DNA of 56,426 nucleotides, taken from contig JAJFHD010000152.1 in NCBI GenBank assembly GCA_021775805.1, positions 1 to 56,426 on the forward strand, given 5' to 3'. The notes below the pieces were generated by a model, which was not told the DNA's origin, did no database searches, and was given only the letters and a program-made list of their open reading frames with translations. Source of the stretch: Alphaproteobacteria bacterium (GTDB lineage: Bacteria > Pseudomonadota > Alphaproteobacteria > Rhizobiales > JAJFHC01). This document shows positions 1 to 7,906 of the stretch, piece by piece. Position 1 is the first letter of the stretch; the number at the start of each line of letters is the position of its first letter. Made by a program: the position numbers and the translations under genes.

Positions 1-65
1 ACCAAGAAAAGTACACCGAACCACTCTATGACAAGCACGGTGAGAAGGGTGTTAGTTAGAAGCAT
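1..65 (-). CDS. 5' part of the junction-spanning small membrane protein gene (duplicate)
   Basis: The ATG at 65-63 follows a good ribosome-binding site (AAAGGAC) just downstream of the dpdA stop. The reading frame runs off the left edge and is complete at the other end of the window (56350 down to 56186), where it is described. It is not a broken gene, only cut by the contig ends. Confidence 0.75.
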   Translation of the reverse strand, partial: MLLTNTLLTVLVIEWFGVLFL

Positions 66-141
66 TATTTGTCCTTTCTAGAACAGGGTGGGTTGGGCGG
101 TCAACTCTTTCACCTTAACGTCTTTCGACATCTTGGTCATA
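1..141. repeat. Left copy of the 141-bp contig-end repeat
   Basis: Bases 1-141 are identical to 56286-56426 (constant offset 56285). The same strand and the exact match to both ends show that the contig is circular or terminally redundant. The copy includes the 5' part of a small leftward membrane-protein gene (1-65) and the 3' end of dpdA. A length of exactly 141 equals a common maximum k-mer of metagenome assemblers, so I read it as an assembly overlap rather than a biological terminal repeat. Confidence 0.95.
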
Positions 142-1004
142 TGGTACAGGTTTACCCAGCAACGAACTGCGGCGTTCTCGCTGACCTCCTGTATGGTAGC
201 CCCAACTTCTTCGACGAGCGCCACGACAGCCGCTTTCTGCTCGGGCACGAAGCTGTCAAAATGCTTCCCTAGGTTGGGTTTGTCGGGTGATTCACGGGAA
301 ATGGTGATATTTCGGAGGCGGCCGTTGGCGTACAGGGACACTTGTCCCATGGCGGCGATCATCACCCAGGTGGCGCTGTCAACGGATCCCCACGGGACCC
401 GGGACATCATAAGTGCCCCTGTCGTTGCCAGTCCGTGCGTCATGACGTCCCGGCTCACGTTGGCGTGGACCATCTGGGCCCACTCACGCCGGTAGATTTC
501 AGACAGGTCGTTACGGGGTGATACACAAATGTACGAGGGGTTCTGCTGAACCACCTCTTGCAGTCGATCAATAGGCTCACCTTGGTGAAACACGGGGAGC
601 ACTATGTCCCCGTATCTCTTGTTCAGTTCCTCGAAGTTGACGTCACTCAGACGAAGGGCTTCATCCATCTCTTCAGGGGTCGCGTTACGGCCCCGTTCCC
701 CCGGGATAACGTCCAGGTTGATGAGGTGGAATGCCTTGAAGTCTGAGGCGTAGGCCTCTAGCAACTCGTCATATTTCCTGACGAGCTCTTCTCGGGTCAC
801 CGTGTCCCCTTTCGACCAGGCTGAGAAGGCCCCACTATCAAGCATGATCTCGCGGGTCTTAGCCAGCGGGTCGTGGCGTGCTACCTTCAGCCAGGTATGG
901 GCGGAAGCTTGGTAGTGACACGAGAGAAGCCGGTTCTCACATATCGCAGCCATCTTCGTCCCATACCTGTCTAAGGCCGGAGAACCTGAGAAGTAATACT
1001 TCAA
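78..1004 (-). CDS. dpdA: DpdA-type DNA 7-deazaguanine transglycosylase
   Basis: A 308-residue homologue of tRNA-guanine transglycosylase of the phage DpdA group, which swaps guanine in DNA for a 7-deazaguanine base. Visible motifs are LDSGAF near residue 55-60 (candidate catalytic Asp56), INLDVIPG near 97-104, VLPVFHQGEP, YICVSPRND, and a C-terminal PWGSVDSATW segment, all with the spacing expected of this family. The start is TTG, whose TTGA overlaps the queF stop; the next ATG would remove about 17 residues including the conserved YYFSGS start. It is translationally coupled to queF and lies downstream of folE and queD, so the operon both makes and inserts the base. Which base is inserted is inferred from the neighbouring pathway genes. 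Confidence 0.9.
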   Translation of the reverse strand: MKYYFSGSPALDRYGTKMAAICENRLLSCHYQASAHTWLKVARHDPLAKTREIMLDSGAFSAWSKGDTVTREELVRKYDELLEAYASDFKAFHLINLDVIPGERGRNATPEEMDEALRLSDVNFEELNKRYGDIVLPVFHQGEPIDRLQEVVQQNPSYICVSPRNDLSEIYRREWAQMVHANVSRDVMTHGLATTGALMMSRVPWGSVDSATWVMIAAMGQVSLYANGRLRNITISRESPDKPNLGKHFDSFVPEQKAAVVALVEEVGATIQEVSENAAVRCWVNLYHMTKMSKDVKVKELTAQPTLF

Positions 1005-1459
1005 AGAAGCGCCCCCTGAGCCGCCCGTGTTCCGCGCTCGGGCCAGAAGGGGATTCCGCCCCGGGGAGTGAAACGACCCTGTACGAACAGAGACATCGGG
1101 TCCAGCAGCCCGTCGAGATCCCGATAGATCCGGTTGACGCAGGACTCATGGAACTCGCCCACCATCCGGAACGACATCAGGTAGAGCTTGAGAGACTTGC
1201 TCTCGACGCAAAGACTCCGTGGCTCATACTCGATATATATCTCAGCGAAGTCGGGCTGCCCCGTCTTGGGGCACAGGGAGGTAAACTCGGGCATCCGCAT
1301 CTGAATACAGCTGTTGGTTCCCCGAGGGAAAGGAGACTCGAAGGTCTCAAGAACCTGCGTAGCCGGCTCAGTAGAAAATTGGTAATCAGCCTTTTTGCCC
1401 AGAGCGTTGAGGGTATCATTCTCCACGGTTTTCTCCTTTGTAAAGTTATCGGTAGTCAT
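1001..1459 (-). CDS. queF: preQ0 reductase QueF (unimodular type)
   Basis: A 152-residue NADPH-dependent 7-cyano-7-deazaguanine reductase, which turns preQ0 into preQ1. It has the type I QueF signature: FTSLCPKTGQPDFA with the catalytic Cys and Asp, ESKSLKLY for NADPH binding, the FHE segment with the substrate-binding Glu, and FTPRGG near the C-terminus. Length matches single-domain QueF. The ATG at 1459 is preceded by AAAGGAAATGAG and begins just after the folE stop; a longer in-frame reading would overlap folE. All catalytic residues are present, so a working reductase, and therefore preQ1 as the end product, is the simplest reading. Confidence 0.93.
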   Translation of the reverse strand: MTTDNFTKEKTVENDTLNALGKKADYQFSTEPATQVLETFESPFPRGTNSCIQMRMPEFTSLCPKTGQPDFAEIYIEYEPRSLCVESKSLKLYLMSFRMVGEFHESCVNRIYRDLDGLLDPMSLFVQGRFTPRGGIPFWPERGTRAAQGALL

Positions 1460-1460
1460 C

Positions 1461-2027
1461 TCATTTCCTTTCTGCCATTTTGCACAGTTCGATGAATTCT
1501 GCTCTGCAAGACACCTCCGACAAGAGGTCTCCCCGCATCGCACTGGTGGTCGTGGTACTGCCGTGTATCTTCACCCCACGGCTACTCATACACGCATGAG
1601 AAGCCCGGATTATAACACCTACCCCCTTGGGGCATAGTTGCTTATCCATTTGATCAGCCACCTGGTTCGTTAATCGTTCTTGCACCTGGAGCCTACGAGC
1701 GTACATTTCGACGAGGCGGGGGATCTTTGACAGACCCACGATCTTCCCGTTCGGGATATACCCTACATGGGCTATCCCTGTGATATCCGCCAGGTGGTGT
1801 TCACACTTTGAGACCACCGGGATATTGTGGACGATGACCATCTCATCGCCGCACCCCTCGGCACCGTCCTCGAAGCATTTCATTATCTGGGGGACGTCCA
1901 GTGAGTACCCCGACGCCCACTCCTTCCACGCCTTTACGACACGAGCAGGAGTCTCGCGGAGTCCCTCCCGATCGGGGTCTTCCCCGATCATCTTCAACAA
2001 CGCCCGAATCAAGTTTTCATCTTTCAT
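1461..2027 (-). CDS. folE: GTP cyclohydrolase I
   Basis: A 188-residue GTP cyclohydrolase I, which makes dihydroneopterin triphosphate, the first step towards 7-deazaguanines (and folate). The zinc ligands are visible in SKCEHHL (Cys and His) and HACMSSRGV (Cys), with the family motifs GYIPNGKIVGLSKIPRLVEMYARR split around them. Length is usual for a bacterial FolE without the long N-terminal extension. It sits between a Cys-cluster protein gene and queF on the leftward operon; such phage-borne folE genes boost precursor supply for modified DNA. Confidence 0.95.
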   Translation of the reverse strand: MKDENLIRALLKMIGEDPDREGLRETPARVVKAWKEWASGYSLDVPQIMKCFEDGAEGCGDEMVIVHNIPVVSKCEHHLADITGIAHVGYIPNGKIVGLSKIPRLVEMYARRLQVQERLTNQVADQMDKQLCPKGVGVIIRASHACMSSRGVKIHGSTTTTSAMRGDLLSEVSCRAEFIELCKMAERK

Positions 2028-2030
2028 GTA

Positions 2031-2684
2031 TCAACCCTTGTTCTCGAGGACGAGGGGCTCTTCATGGGGGCCCGTCTTCACCCAGTGAATGATTTCCGGT
2101 ACCCAGGTCTTTTCAAGACCAAAGTGCATGCACCACTTTTCAAGACGGCGCAACTTCCGGACAACTTCCCGTTTCGTTTTCTGGTCGGGGTCAGTCATTT
2201 CACACAGGGCGCCGCGCTCACCGTCCACCCGCAACAGTGCCCACCCCCGGCCGTAGAGTTTCTGTGTCAAGTGTGACTTCTCATTTCCCTGTGAAGAGTG
2301 CAGGAAACGAATGAGCTCAAAGTCACAAGAGAAGGGGTTGATCTCATGAATGTTGCACCGCCCGTCTTCAAGGTTGAGTTTGCTACAGTGGTGCCCGCCG
2401 GTCTCCTGCATCAAGGAACGGATTTCAACGGCCTCATTGTTCATGAAGACGACGCGCTTTTCGGTTCCCGCGGGCCGCTTCTCGGACGGGAGGTAATCCA
2501 GGCTGAAGCGTGAGCAACAACCCCCGCAGCCCGCGGGACAGGTGAAGCCTCTGAAGATTAGAGGAGACACCCGTAACTGTCGGCTGGGAACCCACCAGCG
2601 AGCCTTGTAGTAGAAGGCTTCTTTCGCCACCCCGCGGAAATACGCGGAGACGATCTTGTCGATTGAGTCAGGTGCTGTCATCAA
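2031..2684 (-). CDS. YkgJ-like CxxxCGGCC cysteine-cluster protein
   Basis: A 217-residue protein with a cysteine cluster near residue 49-57 (CPAGCGGCC) followed by HHCSKL, GRCNIHEINPFSCDFE. This resembles the zinc/iron-chelating YkgJ family (CxxxCxxCC type), whose reaction is unknown. The C-terminal half is charged and carries two more cysteines. It starts with ATGATG overlapping the stop of the upstream gene and ends three bases before folE. Its place between queD and folE makes a link to 7-deazaguanine metabolism, or to metal-cluster supply for the radical-SAM enzyme QueE, worth considering, but this is inference only. Confidence 0.7.
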   Translation of the reverse strand: MMTAPDSIDKIVSAYFRGVAKEAFYYKARWWVPSRQLRVSPLIFRGFTCPAGCGGCCSRFSLDYLPSEKRPAGTEKRVVFMNNEAVEIRSLMQETGGHHCSKLNLEDGRCNIHEINPFSCDFELIRFLHSSQGNEKSHLTQKLYGRGWALLRVDGERGALCEMTDPDQKTKREVVRKLRRLEKWCMHFGLEKTWVPEIIHWVKTGPHEEPLVLENKG

Positions 2685-3046
2685 AAACGCTCCATTTCTT
2701 TCAAAAGGATCTTAAACATATCTGAAGGAGAATCAACACACTCACGCCACAGGGGCAAAAGGTGGTCTTCAGCGTACAGGGTGGTCCCATCATGCCAGCA
2801 GGGGCATTTGAGGATGTGGCACTCGTCAAAAGAAGGAGCATAATCTTTCTGGTACTCGGAGGGAGAACGTCGGTGGATCTCGAGACCGGCTGCCGTAGGG
2901 ATCTCCGGAGTGTATGAGGTAACCCTAAAGTCAATAGCCCCTTTTGGCCCGATGATAATGTAATTCCACACCCACCCGACCCCTCCAGCTCTCAGAGCAC
3001 AAGTCATCCGGTACCGAAAATTGTGAGGCAGCGTAGATCTACTCAT
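2681..3046 (-). CDS. Conserved-looking hypothetical protein in the queD-folE operon
   Basis: 121 residues, not recognised. It overlaps the neighbours on both sides by four bases (ATGA type), so it is cotranslated with queD upstream and the Cys-cluster gene downstream. The sequence is mixed alpha/beta in appearance, with a CHILKCPCWHDG segment (three Cys and two His within 10 residues) that could bind metal, and a Glu-rich C-terminus. No transmembrane segment or signal peptide is seen. Confidence 0.65.
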   Translation of the reverse strand: MSRSTLPHNFRYRMTCALRAGGVGWVWNYIIIGPKGAIDFRVTSYTPEIPTAAGLEIHRRSPSEYQKDYAPSFDECHILKCPCWHDGTTLYAEDHLLPLWRECVDSPSDMFKILLKEMERF

Positions 3047-3498
3047 CCAACCACCCCCTTAAAGATCGCGCTATTGGCCCCATGCTCCATCACCTCAACA
3101 CTGTCGACCCAGACGAGGGGACTGTACCCATTGTCCACGAGCCACGTGTCAGCCAGGTGCCACACGGCCTCCGCAAAGGCCTCACATCCGGTGTTTTCGA
3201 CGACGCGCAACTGGATAACCTTCTGGGCATCAAGGCCCTTAAAGTAAGGCATGTTCGGATCGTCATGCGCCACGAGGGTCTTGTGGTCGAACAGGTCATC
3301 GAGTGTACCCTTCAGGGACTTGAGGGAACCGAAGTCAACCACCCAATTACGGTGATCCAGCTGGTCCGCCCCGAAGGTGAACTTGAAGGCAAGGCTGTAC
3401 CCGTGAAGGTACTTGCAATGGGACTCCGCCCTCCATTGCCGAAAGGCGGCCGACAGCCCCCTCTCATGCCCGTAGGTCTTGGTCGAGTAATAGGGCAT
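3043..3498 (-). CDS. queD: 6-carboxy-5,6,7,8-tetrahydropterin synthase QueD
   Basis: A 151-residue member of the 6-pyruvoyltetrahydropterin synthase/QueD family, the second step from GTP to 7-carboxy-7-deazaguanine. The zinc and active-site residues appear in SHCKYLHGYS (Cys and two His) with a further His near residue 11; WVVDFGSLK, LDDLFDH and the C-terminal VEVMEHG (catalytic Glu/His region) fit the family. The start ATG overlaps the stop of the upstream gene. With folE, queE, queC and queF elsewhere in the genome it completes the route to preQ1. Confidence 0.9.
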   Translation of the reverse strand: MPYYSTKTYGHERGLSAAFRQWRAESHCKYLHGYSLAFKFTFGADQLDHRNWVVDFGSLKSLKGTLDDLFDHKTLVAHDDPNMPYFKGLDAQKVIQLRVVENTGCEAFAEAVWHLADTWLVDNGYSPLVWVDSVEVMEHGANSAIFKGVVG

Positions 3499-3776
3499 CA
3501 GTCTTCTCCTTCATATTCACGGGTTCCACTCATTCCATGGTAGTGCCAGGCCATTGACACGAGTGTCTGGACGGGTTTGTCCTTATCCCACCACTCTGCC
3601 ACCCCGTAGACGTCATAATGAAGGACGCGTCCTTCTTCCAGAGCCGTTTTGAGAGGGATGAAATCAGCTGCAACGATGCGGAATACTCGGGCGTGTCCGA
3701 AACTGTGGGCGTCACAGTGGGCCCACACATTGTATTCATGCAGGTAGATCCCTGCACCCGTTTTCTCACATGTCAT
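3498..3776 (-). CDS. Hypothetical protein upstream of queD
   Basis: 92 residues, no family recognised. It is rich in His and aromatic residues (YLHEYNVWAHCDAHSFGHAR), reads as a small compact alpha/beta protein and has no membrane segment. Its stop overlaps the queD start (TGATG), so it is probably translated with queD. The ATG at 3776 follows GAAAGGAAAATGA, an acceptable ribosome-binding site. Confidence 0.6.
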   Translation of the reverse strand: MTCEKTGAGIYLHEYNVWAHCDAHSFGHARVFRIVAADFIPLKTALEEGRVLHYDVYGVAEWWDKDKPVQTLVSMAWHYHGMSGTREYEGED

Positions 3777-3787
3777 TCATTTTCCTT

Positions 3788-4318
3788 TCAGCAAGAGCAA
3801 GTGAAAAAGTTGTCGTAGTCGTTAAAACCAAGGGAAAGTCCCCGGACAACCTGATACTTGTCCCAGAAGGCTAATCGGGTTATCTGACCCTCGAGGGTTC
3901 CTCCCAAACTGAGGTAAGAGCCATCTTTGATCCACTTGTCCGCCCCGGACATCAACACATCATACGTGGTTCCGAGTTCATCAGCGTAGTCTTCAATCCA
4001 GGCTTTCGCGTCTTCGTATCGAAGGCTGGGAGGCGTTGCTCCTTCCGGAACATCCGGGTGCGTCCACTGATGCGTGAGGCCTGTAATTGTCCGGGGGTAC
4101 AGGAAGAGCCAAAACTTCTGCCCTTTGGATACCACCTCTTCGAGGAAAGGGTCGACGATCCCGATGGGCATTTCATGTGTACCCTCTTTCCCCGCATGAT
4201 CGCCGGGCTTGAAAAGGTTCTGGGCCTCAACTAGCAGGACAGCGCAATGGACCGCGTCCCGTGTGAAAGAGGTCTGTGGGTTTAGGGTCCCTACGGTGTG
4301 GGTGGCGTCCAGTGTCAT
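3788..4318 (-). CDS. Hypothetical protein between SNF2-like helicase and queD
   Basis: 176 residues, not recognised. It begins by overlapping the helicase stop by four bases (ATGA), so it belongs to the same transcript. The segment PGDHAGKEGTHEMPIGIVDP followed by FWLFLYPRTITGLTHQWTHP has a His/Asp/Glu pattern that could form a metal site. The C-terminus ends in CSC. No transmembrane segments are visible. It is one of four unassigned proteins embedded in the 7-deazaguanine operon. Confidence 0.6.
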   Translation of the reverse strand: MTLDATHTVGTLNPQTSFTRDAVHCAVLLVEAQNLFKPGDHAGKEGTHEMPIGIVDPFLEEVVSKGQKFWLFLYPRTITGLTHQWTHPDVPEGATPPSLRYEDAKAWIEDYADELGTTYDVLMSGADKWIKDGSYLSLGGTLEGQITRLAFWDKYQVVRGLSLGFNDYDNFFTCSC

Positions 4319-6042
4319 ACGATCATTTCCCTTAAATCTATCATGTTTACGGCGACGTCTTGCTTGTTCTTGAGGGCCTTCAGGATATGCCCGTCAACGG
4401 AATTCGGCGTCACCAAATCGATAACGTTGACGGTGCCCTGTTGCCCCATGCGATGGAGCCGCGCTTCACTCTGCCACCTGTCGGAGGCTTTGAAGTTGTT
4501 TGAAAAATAGACCATAGTATGGCAGACGGTTTGCAGCCCGTCAAGACCCGTCCCCGCCGCCCCCTGATTGCCGATGAATACACGACACTCAGGATCATTG
4601 AGGAAGGTCTGTTTCGCCAGACCTCTATCTTCGATAGAGGTCCGACCGTCCCACGAAACGGGGTTGTATTTTTTGAGGGCCGCGGTCAAGTTGTCAATGT
4701 CTTTGTGAAACCGGGCCCACAGGACAAGCTTCCCTTCCATCTGCTCGATGATCTCAACGACGCTCTTCACTCGGTTCGTAGGAACGTCGTGGACGACGTC
4801 ATCATCGTCTTTGAGGTGACCGCAGAGGATCGTCTGCAGTCGCAGCACTCGAGTGATGGCTTGTTCCATTGAGACGATTTGCCCCGTGTCCATCTGCGTT
4901 ATCATCTCATCCGCTATGTCCCTGTACAGGCGCCGCTGCTCGGGAGTTATCTCAACCTCCCTCGTGCTATAGGTTCGCTCAGGAAGGTCTAGGCACTCTT
5001 TGGCAGTAAGCCGGATCACCCACGGGTCCATGCGGGTCTTGAGATCATCAAGGTTCTTGTACCCGACGATCTGCGTAGCGAAACGGGACACATTATGCCC
5101 ATAGACTGGGACACTAATGCAGTACCGCGCTTTGAAGGTTGAGAAAGAGCTGAACCCGTGGACGTCATCGTGCAAGAACTTGAGCTGAGTAAAAAGGTCT
5201 TCGACACCTTGAGTGACGGGAGTCCCTGTGAGAATGCGCCGGTAGTCCGCTAGGTTTCTGAGTCGCATGACGGCCTTCGTACGGGCTGTTCCGGGGGTTT
5301 TGATACAGTGGGACTCGTCTATGACCCACATGCAACGCCCCCCGCTCAACACCATCCGAACGAAGTCAACACCCTTCTTTCCCTGCATAGCCTGGTGGTG
5401 GACAGCGATTACTCGGAGCACCCCCTCTGATCGGACAACCTTGTCGACCTCTTTGAGGAATGCTTTCGTGTGATTGCTCGTGTACACGAGGGATTCGTTC
5501 TTGACGAAGTCGGGAAGGTGGATGGGGAGCTGGTCGTTAACCCACTGAGCATGGACCCCGTTGGGGGCCAGAACCAGCAAGGTGTCTATCTTCCCCTGTG
5601 ACCACAAGTACGCGGCCTCATCAAGGATGACCTTTGTCTTCCCGAGTCCCTGCTCGAGGAAGTGCCCGAAAGCCTCCCTGTCACGGGCCAGGCGGAAAGC
5701 CTTCTCTTGATGCTTCATGGGCTGGGTCTTATACTGGAACTTGAACGCTTCAGGAGGGAGCTCGGGATCTTTGTGGAGAGCTATCGCATCCTTCTCAATC
5801 TCTTGCAGTTGCTCGAGTGACTCCAGCCTCTCTTTGAGGTCCCAGAGTATGTTGAGTCCGTTGCGAGCCTCAACCTCCTGCAGGTACTCGATGTTGGTGC
5901 GGGTCTTCTCAAAGACCATGTCGCCGCCCACCATCTTCTTGCGCCCCGGCATGTCGCGCAATACGTCATATACCTGTGCGTTAAGGTGGCCTGTGATGAC
6001 AGCGGCATTCCTGCCCTTTGGGTAATCTGTGATGCGAATCAT
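4315..6042 (-). CDS. SNF2-family DNA-dependent ATPase/helicase
   Basis: A 575-residue superfamily 2 ATPase. After an N-terminal region of about 125 residues it has motif I EQGLGKTK (Walker A), motif II VIDESH, motif III LTGTPV, and C-terminal motifs including GAAGTGLDG and RWQSEARLHRMGQQG, the SNF2/Rad54-type motif VI. Such phage proteins are thought to remodel or unwind DNA in replication or recombination. It is the first gene of the leftward block; its ATG at 6042 follows AAAAAGGAAAACG. A promoter in the divergent region just upstream is likely. Confidence 0.88.
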   Translation of the reverse strand: MIRITDYPKGRNAAVITGHLNAQVYDVLRDMPGRKKMVGGDMVFEKTRTNIEYLQEVEARNGLNILWDLKERLESLEQLQEIEKDAIALHKDPELPPEAFKFQYKTQPMKHQEKAFRLARDREAFGHFLEQGLGKTKVILDEAAYLWSQGKIDTLLVLAPNGVHAQWVNDQLPIHLPDFVKNESLVYTSNHTKAFLKEVDKVVRSEGVLRVIAVHHQAMQGKKGVDFVRMVLSGGRCMWVIDESHCIKTPGTARTKAVMRLRNLADYRRILTGTPVTQGVEDLFTQLKFLHDDVHGFSSFSTFKARYCISVPVYGHNVSRFATQIVGYKNLDDLKTRMDPWVIRLTAKECLDLPERTYSTREVEITPEQRRLYRDIADEMITQMDTGQIVSMEQAITRVLRLQTILCGHLKDDDDVVHDVPTNRVKSVVEIIEQMEGKLVLWARFHKDIDNLTAALKKYNPVSWDGRTSIEDRGLAKQTFLNDPECRVFIGNQGAAGTGLDGLQTVCHTMVYFSNNFKASDRWQSEARLHRMGQQGTVNVIDLVTPNSVDGHILKALKNKQDVAVNMIDLREMIV

Positions 6043-6153
6043 TCGTTTTCCTTTTTAAGCTGAGAGGACTGTATATTAACAGGCCCCCACCAACAATAAC
6101 TCTTTGTGGTGGCGCCTTTTGTGTTACCGTGGAAACTCTAAAAAGGAGAAAAC
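6043..6153. promoter_or_regulatory. Divergent control region between leftward and rightward blocks
   Basis: A 111-bp gap between two divergent start codons. Leftward, TTGTTG lies 15 bp ahead of TATACA, a weak sigma-70-like pair. Rightward, CTTTGT is followed about 16 bp later by GTTACC, which loosely resembles the CTTGTA-N16 sites further along. An inverted repeat CCCACCA...TGGTGG spans the middle. Both genes have AAAAAGGA-type ribosome-binding sites. It may also hold a replication-related element, but nothing proves that. Confidence 0.5.
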
Positions 6154-6531
6154 ATGAAAGAGTCGCAAGTATATATGGCCCAGCAGCCCCCTCCCATCTA
6201 CCGTGAAGGGAAGGCTTTGCACAAGGACCTGTCCAGTGCCCAGCGGTATGGGACTATTCGGGTGCTTCTTGAGTCTGACGACCAACCGAGCCTTCTCCCT
6301 GGCCCGTCTATTCGGCAGATCAGGAGCCTGCTAAAGAGCTTTGACCCCGCCAAGGACTATCTGTGCTACGCGGGGGGCGACGCGATGGCGTTGGCCCTGG
6401 CGATGGTGGTCCTTCGCGACATGGGGTTCAGGGAAGTCTCCATCCTCCGGTATGAGAGGGAGAGAGACACGGAAGGCCGGAGAACACGAGGCGGGTACTA
6501 CGTCCCCGTCAAGGTTCCCCTCATACAGTAA
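6154..6531 (+). CDS. Hypothetical protein, first gene of the rightward block
   Basis: 125 residues, not recognised. The ATG follows TAAAAAGGAGAAAAC, the leader form found in front of most early rightward genes. The sequence has a basic and Pro-rich N-terminus, then PSIRQIRSLLKSFDPAKDYLCYAGGD split as a helix plus turn, and a region LALAMVVLRDMGFREVSIL that reads as a Rossmann-like alpha/beta unit. No signal or membrane segment is evident. It precedes the replication genes. Confidence 0.65.
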   Translation: MKESQVYMAQQPPPIYREGKALHKDLSSAQRYGTIRVLLESDDQPSLLPGPSIRQIRSLLKSFDPAKDYLCYAGGDAMALALAMVVLRDMGFREVSILRYERERDTEGRRTRGGYYVPVKVPLIQ

Positions 6532-6543
6532 AAAGGAAGAACG

Positions 6544-7089
6544 ATGGTAGATTTTTTTGAAGACAGCAAAATTGAGGCGGGTAGCGGCCGAGAGGACATT
6601 ACCCGTCTCTGCAACAAAGCCCTCAAAGCAGAGAGGGAGGTGCAGGAGTTTGAGGCCCTGCTCCAAGAGTCGAAGGCACGGTACCGCGCCGTCATTGACA
6701 GGGAACTCCCTGAAGCTATGACGGAAGCCGGGCTTGAAGAATTCGTCACGACTGACGGATACAAAGTGGTTGTCAAAGACTTCACCGGTGGTCACATATC
6801 GGAGAAGAACAAGGAGCCCGCATTCAACTGGCTCCGCAGCAACAACCACGATGATCTCATACGGCATGAGATCAAGGTACAGATGACCCCGCAGCAGGGA
6901 AATATTGCTGGGGCTATTCTCGACTACCTGTACAGGGAGTTCGAGATCATGGCCACTGACACCCAGCGGGTCCATCCACAAACTCTGTCGGCTTTCGTCC
7001 GCGAAATGATTAAGGCCGGCACTCCCGTCCCCGAAGACATCTTTGGGGTTTTCATTGGAAAAGTTGCCAAGATAACGAAGAAGGATTGA
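6544..7089 (+). CDS. Hypothetical protein upstream of SSB-like gene
   Basis: 181 residues, no family recognised. Residues about 15-60 are strongly helical with heptad-like charge (KALKAEREVQEFEALLQESK), suggesting a coiled coil; the rest is alpha/beta, ending in a basic GKVAKITKKD tail. It is preceded by TAAAAAGGAAG and ends five bases before the SSB-like gene start, so the two are cotranslated. A replication or recombination role is suggested only by position. Confidence 0.65.
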   Translation: MVDFFEDSKIEAGSGREDITRLCNKALKAEREVQEFEALLQESKARYRAVIDRELPEAMTEAGLEEFVTTDGYKVVVKDFTGGHISEKNKEPAFNWLRSNNHDDLIRHEIKVQMTPQQGNIAGAILDYLYREFEIMATDTQRVHPQTLSAFVREMIKAGTPVPEDIFGVFIGKVAKITKKD

Positions 7090-7091
7090 TC

Positions 7092-7892
7092 ATGGCGAAA
7101 GATGTTGTGAAGAAGAGCCCGGGACTCCCCGCCGCTCTTATGAAGCAGATGGCTGCGGATGCGGGCAAAGGGTCTGAGGGCGTGGGCGCCGATGACATGG
7201 TTGTCCCGTTTGTCAAACTGGCCCAGTCGATGAACCCTGAACTCAAGAAGGCGAAGCCCGAGTACATCTCCGGCCTGGAAGAAGGAATGTTCTTCAACTC
7301 GGCCTCCAACGAAGTGTACGGCGAAGACTTCGCCTTTGTCCCTGTCAAGTATGAGCGCCAGTACCTGGAATTCCAGTACCCCCGTGAAGGGGACGGCGGT
7401 TTCAAAGGATCCCATGACGGAAGCATCATGAACGATGTCGTTGAAGGGCCGGCGGGGGAGAACCTTCTCCCGGATGCCGGCAGCGAGATCATCATTACAG
7501 GGCACTGGTACGTCCTCGTTCTCCCCGACGGCGGTCGCCCGACCCCGGCGGTTATCAGCTTGGCCAAGACGCAGTTCAAAGCGTCGCGGAAGCTGATGTA
7601 CAACTTGAAGGCCGTCGAGCTGGAGGCAGCATCGGGGCAGGCCTTTACTCCCCCGCTGTGGTACAACGTGGTTCGGGCACACTCGGCGCCGACGTCGAAC
7701 GAGCACGGAGACTGGATGCTCTGGAACTTTGTGGTGTCGGGCAACGTCATGGAAATTGATCCCGACGGCCACCTCTACAACCGGGGCAAAGAGTTCTTCG
7801 AAGCGGTCAAGACGGGAAAAGCCCGCGCGGCTGAGTATGACCGCGAGCCCGGCGAAGAAAAGACCGACATTGACGACGAGGTTCCCTTCTAG
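7092..7892 (+). CDS. Candidate single-stranded-DNA-binding protein
   Basis: 266 residues. The C-terminus is acidic and ends DIDDEVPF, nearly the same as the DDDIPF tip by which bacterial SSB recruits partner proteins. The body is beta-rich with many aromatic and basic residues, and the gene lies directly before the primase. I infer an SSB-like role; no OB-fold motif can be proved by eye. The ATG at 7092 has AGAAGGA seven bases upstream; an in-frame TTG at 7086 is the alternative. GC-rich codon usage matches the neighbours. Confidence 0.6.
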   Translation: MAKDVVKKSPGLPAALMKQMAADAGKGSEGVGADDMVVPFVKLAQSMNPELKKAKPEYISGLEEGMFFNSASNEVYGEDFAFVPVKYERQYLEFQYPREGDGGFKGSHDGSIMNDVVEGPAGENLLPDAGSEIIITGHWYVLVLPDGGRPTPAVISLAKTQFKASRKLMYNLKAVELEAASGQAFTPPLWYNVVRAHSAPTSNEHGDWMLWNFVVSGNVMEIDPDGHLYNRGKEFFEAVKTGKARAAEYDREPGEEKTDIDDEVPF

Positions 7893-7906
7893 AGAAAGGC
7901 CGGCCG

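Noticed and set aside
1..141. Biological direct terminal repeat
   Set aside because: Exact equality to a common assembler k-mer length and a gene running through the joint make an assembly overlap more likely.
6924..7772. 282-codon reverse frame opposite the SSB-like gene
   Set aside because: High-GC shadow; the plus frame has start signal, proper composition and the DDEVPF tail.
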